From contig NZ_WUTW01000001.1 of assembly GCF_009831215.1 (NCBI RefSeq), positions 1,101,192 through 1,165,191 of the forward strand: DNA of 64,000 nucleotides. Reading direction: 5' to 3'. The translations under genes and the position numbers were made by a program. This document shows, piece after piece, positions 49,714 to 59,974 of the stretch. A model generated the notes under the pieces. That model did not search any database, was not told where the DNA came from, and saw nothing but the letters and a program-made list of their open reading frames with translations. Every line of letters begins with the position of its first letter. Position 1 is the stretch's first letter. The stretch comes from Actinomadura rayongensis (lineage in GTDB: Bacteria > Actinomycetota > Actinomycetes > Streptosporangiales > Streptosporangiaceae).

Positions 49714-50463
49714 GTGAGCGGGAGGAAACCCGGCCATGCCGCCGACACGGCGGAACTGACCCGCGCGCTCGGCGTCGCGGTCACCCCCGAGCTGCTGGAC
49801 CGCGCGCTGACGCACCGCAGCTACGCCTACGAGAACGGCGGCCTGCCGACCAACGAGCGCCTGGAGTTCCTCGGCGACTCGGTGCTCGGGCTCGTCGTCA
49901 CCGACACGCTGTTCCGCGGCCATCCCGACCTGCCCGAGGGGCAGCTCGCCAAGCTGCGCGCGGCCGTCGTCAACATGCGGGCGCTCGCCGGGGTGGCGCG
50001 CGCCCTCGGCGTCGGCGCGCACATCCGGCTCGGCCGGGGCGAGGAGGGCACCGGCGGACGCGACAAGGCGTCAATCCTCGCCGACACGCTGGAGGCGCTG
50101 ATCGGCGCCGTCTACGTGGACCGGGGCCTGGACGAGGCCGCCGCGCTCGTCCACCGGCTGTTCGACGCGCTCATCGCCCGCTCGGCCGGGCTCGGCGCGG
50201 GCCTGGACTGGAAGACCTCGCTGCAGGAGCTGACGGCCGTCGAGGAACTGGGCGTGCCGGACTACCACGTCACCGAGAGCGGCCCCGACCACCAGAAGAC
50301 GTTCCGCGCGTCGGTGCACGTCGGCGGCACGGCCTACGGGACGGGCGAGGGACGCAGCAAGAAGGAGGCCGAGCAGCACGCGGCCGAGGCGGCGTGGACG
50401 GCGATCCGCGCCGCCACCGTCCGCCGCGCCGCCGAAGCGGACTCCGCCGCCGGCGATGCCTGA
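49714..50463 (+). CDS. rnc: Ribonuclease III
   Basis: RNase III cuts double-stranded RNA during rRNA and mRNA processing. The 249-residue protein has the signature [17 protein letters not shown] near residue 46, the second acidic motif [13 protein letters not shown] near 125, and a C-terminal dsRBD (about 160-235, [27 protein letters not shown]). GTG 49714 has AGGAGGG 4 nt upstream. The stop overlaps the mutM start by 8 nt, so the two are coupled. Confidence 0.96.
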   Translation: MSGRKPGHAADTAELTRALGVAVTPELLDRALTHRSYAYENGGLPTNERLEFLGDSVLGLVVTDTLFRGHPDLPEGQLAKLRAAVVNMRALAGVARALGVGAHIRLGRGEEGTGGRDKASILADTLEALIGAVYVDRGLDEAAALVHRLFDALIARSAGLGAGLDWKTSLQELTAVEELGVPDYHVTESGPDHQKTFRASVHVGGTAYGTGEGRSKKEAEQHAAEAAWTAIRAATVRRAAEADSAAGDA

Positions 50464-51352
50464 GCTGCCCGAGGTCGAGACCGTCCGGCGCGGCCTGGAA
50501 CGCTGGGTCGCGCGCCGGACGGTCGCCGCCGCCGAGGTCCTGCACCCGCGCGCCGTGCGCCGCCACACCGCCGGCGCGGGCGACTTCGCCGGACGGCTCG
50601 CGGGCGCCGAGGTCGCGGCCGTGCGGCGGCGCGGCAAGTACCTGTGGCTGCCGCTGTTCACCGGGGACGGCGCCGCACCGTCGGAGGCCCTGCTCGCCCA
50701 CCTCGGGATGAGCGGGCAGCTCCTGGTCGGCGAGCCCGGCCGCGAGCGCGAGAAGCACCTGCGCGTCCGGCTGACGTTCGCCGACGGCGGCCTGGACCTG
50801 CGCTTCGTGGACCAGCGGACGTTCGGGCACCTGCTCGTCGCCGACCTCGTCCCGGACGCTCATGGCGCGCCGGACGAGACCGTCCCCGAACCGATCCGCC
50901 ACATCGCGCCCGACCCGATCGAGGACGCGTTCGACGACGCCGAGTTCGTCCGCCGCCTGCGCCGCCGCCGCACCGGACTCAAGCGCGCGCTGCTGGACCA
51001 GTCGCTGATCAGCGGCGTCGGCAACATCTACGCCGACGAGGCGCTGTGGCGGGCGAAGCTGCACGGCGCGCGGCCGACCGAGACGCTGACGCGCGCCGAG
51101 TCCGAACGGGCGCTCGCGGGCGCCCGGGAGGTCATGGCGCTGGCGCTCGCGGCGGGCGGCACCTCGTTCGACCGGCTGTACGTCAACGTCAACGGTGAGA
51201 GCGGCTACTTCGACCGCTCGCTGGAGGCGTACGGACGCGAGGGCCAGCCGTGCCGCCGGTGCGGCGCGCCGATCCGCCGCGACGCGTTCATGAACCGTTC
51301 GTCCTTCACCTGTCCCGTCTGCCAGCCGCGCCCGCGCCGGGCGCGCTTCTGA
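50456..51352 (+). CDS. mutM: Formamidopyrimidine-DNA glycosylase
   Basis: MutM removes 8-oxoguanine and formamidopyrimidines and nicks the strand. The 298-residue protein starts [14 protein letters not shown], with catalytic Pro2 and Glu3, and has the zinc finger [18 protein letters not shown] with CPVC near the C-terminus, plus [20 protein letters not shown] near 180. It overlaps rnc by 8 nt. acyP follows after 11 nt, so rnc-mutM-acyP is one unit. Confidence 0.96.
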   Translation: MPELPEVETVRRGLERWVARRTVAAAEVLHPRAVRRHTAGAGDFAGRLAGAEVAAVRRRGKYLWLPLFTGDGAAPSEALLAHLGMSGQLLVGEPGREREKHLRVRLTFADGGLDLRFVDQRTFGHLLVADLVPDAHGAPDETVPEPIRHIAPDPIEDAFDDAEFVRRLRRRRTGLKRALLDQSLISGVGNIYADEALWRAKLHGARPTETLTRAESERALAGAREVMALALAAGGTSFDRLYVNVNGESGYFDRSLEAYGREGQPCRRCGAPIRRDAFMNRSSFTCPVCQPRPRRARF

Positions 51353-51363
51353 GAGGACCGCCG

Positions 51364-51654
51364 ATGACGACCGACGCGGCGCGGCTCACCGTCTGGGTGC
51401 GCGGGCACGTGCAGGGCGTGGGCTTCCGCTGGTGGGTGCGGTCGCGCGCGCTGGAGCTCGGCCTGGTCGGCAGCGCGTCCAACCTGCGGGACGGACGCGT
51501 CGAGGTCGTCGCCGAGGGGCCGCGCGCGGCGTGCGCGGCGCTGCTGGACGTGCTCGCCGCGCCCGACGCGCCCGGGCGTCCGGGAACCGTCGAAGGCGCG
51601 GCGTCCCGCTGGTCGGAGCCGCGCGGGGGCCTCTCCGGTTTCGTGGAGAGGTGA
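51364..51654 (+). CDS. acyP: Acylphosphatase
   Basis: The 96-residue enzyme hydrolyses acyl phosphates. The catalytic Arg is in [14 protein letters not shown] near 23, and the Asn in [11 protein letters not shown] near 41. The ATG lies 11 nt after the mutM stop; GAGAGG is upstream. It is the last gene of the rnc unit. Confidence 0.92.
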   Translation: MTTDAARLTVWVRGHVQGVGFRWWVRSRALELGLVGSASNLRDGRVEVVAEGPRAACAALLDVLAAPDAPGRPGTVEGAASRWSEPRGGLSGFVER

Positions 51655-51829
51655 TCGGGTAGGGAGACCCGGTTTAAACCTGCTAAACTGGAGAAGACAG
51701 GTTGTTACCGGCCCGTGATGTCCATCTTGACCCGGACACGCGCCGGTGCGACTCTAGATGAAACGCGCACCGACAACTCTTCTGCGGGCGCGATTCCTGC
51801 TGGTTACTCAGCGTGGAGGACCCTTAGTC

Positions 51830-52027
51830 ATGGCGAAGGCTCTACTCGGCCACGTCGGCGGTCCCGACCCCCGGATGGTCGCGGAGATGCGGCGTCTTCA
51901 GCAGCGCGTACGGGATCTGGAAGCCGAGCTGGTACGGCTTCAGGAGGAGAACGACGAGCTCGCGACGGCGAACGGCGACGACGTTCTGTCGCTCGCGGTG
52001 AAGGACCGTGAACCGGCGCTGACCTGA
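51830..52027 (+). CDS. Small coiled-coil protein
   Basis: A 65-residue protein starting MAKALLGHVGGPDPRM, then a coiled coil (MRRLQQRVRDLEAELVRL) and an acidic tail. GTGGAGGA lies about 10 nt upstream of the ATG. I recall small proteins of this size and pattern near smc in other actinomycetes, but no function is known. The 175 bp upstream hold TTTAAACCTGCTAAACT near 51672, an AT-rich element that may be part of its promoter. Confidence 0.65.
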   Translation: MAKALLGHVGGPDPRMVAEMRRLQQRVRDLEAELVRLQEENDELATANGDDVLSLAVKDREPALT

Positions 52028-52053
52028 TCAGCGTCCAAACCGAGAACAACGAC

Positions 52054-52083
52054 AGGGACGCCGCGACGCGGGCGTCCCTTTTG
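52054..52083 (+). terminator. Terminator after the coiled-coil gene
   Basis: AGGGACGCC (52054-52062) pairs with 52071-52079 around an 8-nt loop and is followed by TTTT. A classical intrinsic terminator. Confidence 0.85.
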
Positions 52084-52151
52084 TTTGTCCCCATCTACAC
52101 GTGCCTGCACGTGTTCGCCCGCCGTTCGCGCACCGGACGGCGGGCCGCCCG

Positions 52152-53045
52152 CTAGACGCCGCGGGCCAGCCGGCGACCGAGGAAGTCCAGGTGGCCGGGG
52201 GCGCGGCGCATCCAGTACGGCCCGTCGTGGCAGCCGCCGAACAGGCCGCCCGCGGGCTTCGGCCGCAACCGGTCGCGCAGGCGTCCGGCCAGTGGGGCGA
52301 ACGTGTCGCTGGTGCCGCAGTCGATCCACGCCGGAACCGGGCGCAGTGCGTCCAGTCCGGCGAAGACGTCGTTGCGGGCGAAGTCGTCGGGGTCGTCGAA
52401 CGCGGTGCGGTTGGCGCCGCGCGCGGCGGCCAGCGAGGTGAACAGCGCGGGCGACGACGCGGCGACGGCGGCGACACGCCCGGCGCCGAGCCGTTCGGCG
52501 GACAGCAGCGCGCCGTAGCCGCCCATCGACCAGCCGAGCAGACCGATCCGCTCGGTGCGCAGGCCGCGCCGGGCGAGCCGCGGCAGCACCTCGCCGGTGA
52601 TCATCGCGAGCGGGTCGTCGCCGGTCGCGCGGCGGTGCCAGTACGTCGCGCCGCCGTCCACGCCGACGACGGCGAACGGCGGCGTGCCGTGCGCGACGGC
52701 GTGCGCGAGGTAACGGTCGAGGCGCAGCGCGAGGACGGCCCGGTGGTCGCCGCCCGCGCCGTGCAGCGCGACGACGACGGGCAGTCCGCGCGCCGGGACG
52801 CCGCGCGGCGTGACGACCGTCATCGCGACGTCGGTGCCGCGCGCGGCCGACCGCCAGCGCTCCTCGCGGACGTCCGCGCTCTCGTCCGGGACGGGCGGCG
52901 CCGACCCGCAGCGCCCGAGCGCCCGGTCGAGCCGCACCCGGCCCGGCAGGACGCGCGTCTCCACGAGCCCGAAGCCGCCGAGGCCGGCGAGACCGAGCGC
53001 CGCGAGCCCGCCCGCGCCGCCGAGCACCAGCCGTCTGCCGACCAT
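52152..53045 (-). CDS. Exported esterase-like alpha/beta hydrolase
   Basis: The 297-residue protein begins MVGRRLVLGGAGGLAALGLAG, which looks like a signal peptide or anchor with a twin Arg. The nucleophile elbow is GLLGWSMGGYGALL near 173, VVVALHGAGGDHR near 91 is the oxyanion region, and CHDGPYWMR near the C-terminus may hold the His. The fold is like esterase D / antigen 85 acyltransferases. It should act outside the membrane; substrate unknown. It stands alone between the coiled-coil gene and smc. Confidence 0.8.
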   Translation of the reverse strand: MVGRRLVLGGAGGLAALGLAGLGGFGLVETRVLPGRVRLDRALGRCGSAPPVPDESADVREERWRSAARGTDVAMTVVTPRGVPARGLPVVVALHGAGGDHRAVLALRLDRYLAHAVAHGTPPFAVVGVDGGATYWHRRATGDDPLAMITGEVLPRLARRGLRTERIGLLGWSMGGYGALLSAERLGAGRVAAVAASSPALFTSLAAARGANRTAFDDPDDFARNDVFAGLDALRPVPAWIDCGTSDTFAPLAGRLRDRLRPKPAGGLFGGCHDGPYWMRRAPGHLDFLGRRLARGV

Positions 53046-53157
53046 CCGCGTCCCCCGTTCCGGCGCCGATCATGGCACGTCGCGCCGGTGAATCCCGTGT
53101 CCGGGGCCGGTCGCCGGTATCGTTCGACGGGTTCCCGGGGAGGAGGTCGACGGCGCC

Positions 53158-56100
53158 GTGTACCTGAAGACTCTGACGCTGCGCGGATTCAAATCGTTCG
53201 CGTCCTCCACGACGCTGCGGTTCGAGCCGGGCATCACCGCCGTCGTCGGCCCGAACGGGTCCGGCAAGTCCAACGTGGTGGACGCCCTCGCGTGGGTGAT
53301 GGGCGAGCAGGGCGCCAAGTCGCTGCGCGGCGGCAAGATGGAGGACGTCATCTTCGCCGGCACCGCCAACCGCGCGCCGCTCGGCCGCGCGGAGGTCGTG
53401 CTGACGATCGACAACTCCGACGGCGCGCTGCCCATCGACTACTCCGAGGTCACGATCAGCCGGCTGATGTTCCGGTCGGGGCAGAGCGAGTACGCCATCA
53501 ACGGCGACTCCTGCCGCCTGCTGGACATCCAGGAGCTGCTGTCGGACTCGGGCATCGGCCGCGAGATGCACGTCATCATCGGGCAGGGCCAGCTCGACCG
53601 GGTGCTGCACGCGGGTCCGGAGGGACGGCGCGCGGTGATCGAGGAGGCGGCGGGCGTCCTCAAGCACCGCAAGCGCAAGGAGAAGGCGCTGCGCAAGCTC
53701 GACGCGATGCAGGCCAACCTCAACCGCGTCACCGACCTCACCGGCGAGCTGCGCCGCCAGCTCAAGCCGCTCGGCCGCCAGGCGGAGATCGCGCGGCGCG
53801 CCGCCGTGATCCAGGCGGACCTGCGCGACGCCCGCGCCCGGCTGCTCGCCGACGACCTCGTCACGCTGCGGACCAGGCTCGACCAGGAGGCCGCCGACGA
53901 GTCGCGGATCCGCGAGCGCCGCGTCGAGACCGAGCGCGCGCTCGCCGAGACGCAGGAGCGCGAGGCCGTCCTCGAAGCAGAGGAGGCCGAGGCCGCGCCG
54001 CAGTACGCGCAGGTGCAGGACGTGTGGTTCCGGCTGTCGGCGCTGAAGGAGCGGCTGCGCGGCGTCGCCGACCTCGCCGCCGAGCGGCACCGCAACGCCG
54101 CCGAGGACCGCGCCGAGGAGCGCCGGGGCCGCGACCCCGAGGACATGGAGCGCGAGGCCGCCGAGGTCCGCGAGCGCGAGGAGATGCTGCGCGCCGCGCT
54201 GGAGGAGGCGCAGGACGGGCTGGACGGCGCCGTCCGGGAGCGCTCCGCCGCCGAGGACGCCCTGACCGCCGAGGAACGCCGCCTCCAGGCCGCCGCGCGC
54301 GCCGCCGCCGACCGCCGCGAGGGGCTGGCCCGGCTGCGCGGACGCGTCGAGGCGCTGCGCAGCAAGGCCCAGGCCGGGCAGGCGGAGATCGGACGGCTCA
54401 CCGACGCCCGCGCCGAGGCCGAGCGCCGCGCCGAGATCGCGCAGGAGGAGTTCGCGGCGTTCGCGTCCGAGACGGCCGTCGACCCCGAGCTGGCCGCCGC
54501 GCACGAGACCGCGCAGGACACGCTGGCCGCCGCGCGGGACGCCGCCGAGGCCGCCCGCGCCGCCGTCGAGACGCCCCGCCGGGGCCTCCAGGACGCGCGG
54601 GCGGCCGTCGCGGCGGCCCGCTCCGCCGACCAGGCCGCGCAGAAGCACGTCGCCGCGCTCCAGGCCCGCGTCGAGGCGCTGAACCTGACGCTGGCGACGG
54701 CGGCGGACGGCGGCGAGGCGCTGCTCGCGGCGTCCGGCGACGGGTCGCTGCCCGGCGTGCTCGGGACGGTCGCGGCGCTGCTCACCGTCCGGCCCGGCTA
54801 CGAGACGGCGGTCGCGGCAGCGCTCGGCGACGTGGCCGGCGCGGTCGCCGTCGGGTCGCTGGACACCGCCGAGGCCGCGCTCGCCCTGCTGCGCGACCGC
54901 GACGCGGGCCGCGCGGACCTGCTCGTCGGCGGGGGAGCCGGAGCAGCCGCCGACCGGGTCGACGGCGTGGACTACGTCATCGACGCCGTCACCGCCCCCG
55001 ACGCCGTCCGGCCCGCGCTGGCGTACCTGCTCGGCGACGTCGCGGTCGCCGCCGACCTGGCCGCCGCCACGGCGCTGGTCCGGCGGCAGCCCACATTGCG
55101 CGCCGTGACCCGCGACGGCGACCTCGTCGGGGCGCACTGGGCGCGCGGCGGCGCGGCGGGCGGCGCGCAGGGCCTGCTGCAGATGCGCGCCACGCTGGAC
55201 GAGACCGCCGCCGACCTCACCGCCGCCGAGACCGCCGCCCACGAGACCGCCGCCGCGCTCGCCGCGTCCACCGCCGCCGAGCAGGACGCGCAGGCCGCGC
55301 TGGACGCCGCGCAGGCCGCCGCCGCCGAGGCGCAGACCGGCGTCAACCACGCGCAGGCCGAACTGGACCGGGTGCGCGCCCGCGTCCGCGAGGCCGAGGC
55401 GGAGGTCGCGCAGGAGGCCCGCCGCGCCGCGCGGCTGGAGGCCGACGCGCGGGCGGCGCGCGGCGAGACCGAGCGGCTGTCCAAGGCGCTGGACGCCGCC
55501 ACCGACGCGCTCGCCGCCGACACCGAGGCCGCCGAGGAGCTGGCGCTGCGCCTCGCCGAGGCCGAGGAGGCCGCCGAGGTCGCCGACGAGGCGGGCGACG
55601 ACACCGCCGCGCGCGACGAGCTGAACGCCCGCTGCCAGGAACTGCGGTCGGTGGAGATGGAGGCGCGGCTGACCGTCCGCACCGCCGAGGAACGCGTCCA
55701 GGCCATCGCCGGGCGCGCGGACGCGCTGGAGCACGGCGCCCGCCGCGAGCGCGAGGAACGGGCCCGCGCCGCCCGCCGCCGCGCCCGCCGGGAGGAACAG
55801 GCCAAGGTCGCCGCCGCCGTCCACCGGGGCGCGCTGACCGCGCTGGAGCACATCGAGCGGTCGCTCGCCGACGCCGTCGCGCGGCGCGAGGAGGCCGAGC
55901 GCGCCCGCGCCGCCCGCGACGCCGAGCTGCGCGTCGTGCGCGGCCAGGTCCGGGAGCTGTCGAGCACGCTGGAACGGCTCGTCAACGTCGTCCACGGCAG
56001 CGAGGTCGCGCGCGCCGAGCAGCGGCTGCGGCTGGAGCAGTACGAGCAGCGGGCGCTGGAGGAGTTCGGTCTTGAGGTGGAGGCGCTCGTCGCCGAGTAC

Positions 56101-56826
56101 GGGCCGGACCAGCCCGTCCCGCCGGGCCCGGAGGCGGCGGAGGACGCCGTGCCGCAGCCCTACGACCGGGCCGCGCAGGAGAAGCGCGCCAAGACCGCCG
56201 ACCGGCAGCTCGCCCAGCTCGGCAAGGTCAACCCGCTCGCGCTGGAGGAGTTCGCCGCGCTGGAGGAACGGCACGCGTTCCTCACCACGCAGCTCGAAGA
56301 CCTCAAGAAGACGCGGCGCGAGCTGATGAACGTCGTCAAGGAGGTCGACGACCGCGTCCAGCAGGTGTTCGGGTCCGCCTACGCCGACACCGAGCGCGAG
56401 TTCGTCCGGATCTTCGCGCGGCTGTTCCCCGGCGGCGAGGGCAGCCTGTCGCTGACCGAGCCCGACGACATGCTCACCACCGGCGTCGAGGTCTCGGCGC
56501 GCCCGCCGGGCAAGAAGGTGAAGCGGCTGTCGCTGCTGTCGGGCGGGGAGCGGTCGCTCGTGGCCATCGCGTTCCTCGTCGCGGTGTTCAAGGCCCGTCC
56601 GTCGCCGTTCTACGTGCTGGACGAGGTCGAGGCCGCCCTCGACGACACCAACACGCAGCGGCTCATCACGGTGTTCGAGGAGCTGCGCGAGTCGTCCCAG
56701 CTCATCGTCATCACCCACCAGAAGCGCACGATGGAGGGCGCCGACGCGCTGTACGGGGTGTCGATGCGCGGCGACGGCGTCACCCAGGTGATCAGCCAGC
56801 GGCTCCGCGACGCCGACGCCGTCTGA
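53158..56826 (+). CDS. smc: Chromosome segregation protein SMC
   Basis: SMC condenses and organises the chromosome with ScpA and ScpB. The 1222-residue protein has GPNGSGKSNVVDALAWVMGE (Walker A, near 32), two long coiled coils (about 165-510 and 690-1010), a hinge (about 530-690, LPGVLGTVAALLTVRPGYE) and the C-terminal ABC signature LSGGERSLVAIAFL near 1124 with Walker B FYVLDEVEAALDD. Coiled coils are very rich in Ala, Glu and Arg. GTG 53158 is preceded by GGGGAGGAGG. ftsY follows after 60 bp. Confidence 0.96.
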   Translation: MYLKTLTLRGFKSFASSTTLRFEPGITAVVGPNGSGKSNVVDALAWVMGEQGAKSLRGGKMEDVIFAGTANRAPLGRAEVVLTIDNSDGALPIDYSEVTISRLMFRSGQSEYAINGDSCRLLDIQELLSDSGIGREMHVIIGQGQLDRVLHAGPEGRRAVIEEAAGVLKHRKRKEKALRKLDAMQANLNRVTDLTGELRRQLKPLGRQAEIARRAAVIQADLRDARARLLADDLVTLRTRLDQEAADESRIRERRVETERALAETQEREAVLEAEEAEAAPQYAQVQDVWFRLSALKERLRGVADLAAERHRNAAEDRAEERRGRDPEDMEREAAEVREREEMLRAALEEAQDGLDGAVRERSAAEDALTAEERRLQAAARAAADRREGLARLRGRVEALRSKAQAGQAEIGRLTDARAEAERRAEIAQEEFAAFASETAVDPELAAAHETAQDTLAAARDAAEAARAAVETPRRGLQDARAAVAAARSADQAAQKHVAALQARVEALNLTLATAADGGEALLAASGDGSLPGVLGTVAALLTVRPGYETAVAAALGDVAGAVAVGSLDTAEAALALLRDRDAGRADLLVGGGAGAAADRVDGVDYVIDAVTAPDAVRPALAYLLGDVAVAADLAAATALVRRQPTLRAVTRDGDLVGAHWARGGAAGGAQGLLQMRATLDETAADLTAAETAAHETAAALAASTAAEQDAQAALDAAQAAAAEAQTGVNHAQAELDRVRARVREAEAEVAQEARRAARLEADARAARGETERLSKALDAATDALAADTEAAEELALRLAEAEEAAEVADEAGDDTAARDELNARCQELRSVEMEARLTVRTAEERVQAIAGRADALEHGARREREERARAARRRARREEQAKVAAAVHRGALTALEHIERSLADAVARREEAERARAARDAELRVVRGQVRELSSTLERLVNVVHGSEVARAEQRLRLEQYEQRALEEFGLEVEALVAEYGPDQPVPPGPEAAEDAVPQPYDRAAQEKRAKTADRQLAQLGKVNPLALEEFAALEERHAFLTTQLEDLKKTRRELMNVVKEVDDRVQQVFGSAYADTEREFVRIFARLFPGGEGSLSLTEPDDMLTTGVEVSARPPGKKVKRLSLLSGGERSLVAIAFLVAVFKARPSPFYVLDEVEAALDDTNTQRLITVFEELRESSQLIVITHQKRTMEGADALYGVSMRGDGVTQVISQRLRDADAV

Positions 56827-56886
56827 CCGCGCCGCGACCGGCTCCTGTTCGGCGCGGCGCGGCCGGTCTGGAAAACTGGACGGGCT

Positions 56887-58050
56887 ATGGAATACGTCAT
56901 CCTCTTCGCCGTGCTCGCCGCGCTGATCGTGGTCGTCGGCGGCGTCATGTTCCTGCGTCCCGCGCGCCGCAGGCCGCGCCCACCCGTAGAACCGGAGGAA
57001 CGGCCCCGCGCGGAGGCGGGGGAGGCCCCGGCGGCCACGGTCGAGGACGGCCGCGCGACCGCGCCGGTCATCGAGAAGCCGCCGCCCGTCCCGTCGGCCC
57101 GGGTCGAGCCGGAGATCGAGAGGCCGCCGCCCGGGGCGGGCCGGCTCGTCCGGCTGCGCGCGCGGCTCGCCCGCTCCCAGGGGACGTTCGGCAAGGCGCT
57201 GCTCGGCCTGCTGTCGCGCGACACGCTGGACGACGAGGCGTGGGAGGAGATCGAGGACACGCTGATCGGCGCCGACATGGGCGTCGCGGTGTCCCGGCAG
57301 ATCACCGAGGACCTGCGCACCCGCGTCCAGGTGCTCGGCACCCGCACGCCGGACGAGGTGCGCGGGATGCTCCGGGACGAGCTGATCAAGCAGATCGGCC
57401 CGGACGTGGACCGCTCGGTGAAGACGGCCCCGCACGGCACCCGGCCCGCCGTCGTGCTCGTCGTGGGCGTCAACGGCACCGGCAAGACCACGACCTGCGG
57501 CAAGCTCGCGCGCGTCCTGGTCGGGGACGGGCGGACGGTCGTCCTCGGCGCCGCCGACACCTTCCGCGCCGCCGCCGCCGACCAGCTCGAAACGTGGGGG
57601 TCGCGGGTGGGCGCCCCGGTCGTCCGGCGCGACGAGGGCGCCGACCCGGCCAGCGTCGCCTTCGACGCGGTCAAGAAGGGCATGGACGACAAGACCGACA
57701 CGGTCATCGTGGACACGGCGGGCCGTCTGCACACCAAGACCGGCCTGATGGACGAGCTGGGCAAGGTCAAGCGGGTCATCGAGAAGCAGAGCCCGATCGA
57801 CGAGATCCTGCTCGTCCTGGACGCCACCACCGGCCAGAACGGCATGCAGCAGGCGCGCGTCTTCGCCGAAGTGGTGAACGTCACGGGCGTGGTGCTCACG
57901 AAGCTGGACGGCACCGCCAAGGGCGGCATCGTCGTCCAGGTGCAGCGGGAGCTGGGCGTTCCGGTGAAACTCGTCGGTCTCGGCGAAGGCGCGGACGACC
58001 TCGCCCCCTTCGAACCGGAAGCCTTCGTGGACGCGATCCTCGGCGACTGA
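56887..58050 (+). CDS. ftsY: Signal recognition particle receptor FtsY
   Basis: FtsY docks the SRP-ribosome complex at the membrane. The 387-residue protein has an N-terminal membrane helix (EYVILFAVLAALIVVVGGVM) followed by an acidic/proline linker, the N domain (about 95-180), and the SRP GTPase G domain with VVGVNGTGKTTTCGKLA near 194, DTAGRLHTKTG and LTKLDGTAKGG. The direct membrane anchor is the actinobacterial type, replacing the long acidic A domain of E. coli. ffh is 4.3 kb downstream. Confidence 0.96.
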   Translation: MEYVILFAVLAALIVVVGGVMFLRPARRRPRPPVEPEERPRAEAGEAPAATVEDGRATAPVIEKPPPVPSARVEPEIERPPPGAGRLVRLRARLARSQGTFGKALLGLLSRDTLDDEAWEEIEDTLIGADMGVAVSRQITEDLRTRVQVLGTRTPDEVRGMLRDELIKQIGPDVDRSVKTAPHGTRPAVVLVVGVNGTGKTTTCGKLARVLVGDGRTVVLGAADTFRAAAADQLETWGSRVGAPVVRRDEGADPASVAFDAVKKGMDDKTDTVIVDTAGRLHTKTGLMDELGKVKRVIEKQSPIDEILLVLDATTGQNGMQQARVFAEVVNVTGVVLTKLDGTAKGGIVVQVQRELGVPVKLVGLGEGADDLAPFEPEAFVDAILGD

Positions 58051-58069
58051 CCGTCCGCACGGCCTGACC

Positions 58070-58107
58070 CTCCGCCCGCGCCTTACCGCGCGGGCGGAGT
58101 GTTTTTG
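58070..58107 (+). terminator. Terminator after ftsY
   Basis: CTCCGCCCGCG (58070-58080) pairs with 58089-58099 around an 8-nt loop, followed by TGTTTTTG. It isolates the amtB operon. Confidence 0.85.
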
Positions 58108-58179
58108 TCAGGAGCAGACGAGGAACCGCGCCCTGACACCGTCGCTCACTGGCAAAGTCTCCTAGCGTCAACCGGTTTG

Positions 58180-58237
58180 GTGATCCGTCCGAAACACTGC
58201 CGAAACACTCTCTGGTGTGGTTTCACACCATCGAAAC
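58180..58237 (+). promoter_or_regulatory. GlnR-like boxes upstream of amtB
   Basis: GTGAT-n6-GAAAC-n6-GAAAC (58180-58206) and TTCAC-n6-GAAAC (58222-58237) fit the actinobacterial GlnR pattern gTnAc-n6-GaAAc, including the 11-bp phase. They lie 83-140 bp before the amtB ATG. CAGAAT (58285-58290) is a possible -10 box. amtB-glnB-glnD is the classical GlnR target. Confidence 0.6.
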
Positions 58238-58319
58238 ATTGCCGCCCCCCTGGCGAAACGGCTGGGCCGGAGTCTCTGAGCCATCAGAATCATGTGGCCG
58301 AGGAGGGACAGCCCCCGAG

Positions 58320-59973
<1,654 letters not shown>

Positions 59974-59974
<1 letters not shown>

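Noticed and set aside
51940..57732. A 1930-codon minus-strand open frame across smc and ftsY
   Set aside because: It is antisense to smc and ftsY, has no domain, and is an artefact of GC-rich codon use. Only the region 52152-53045, in a different minus-strand frame, holds a real gene.
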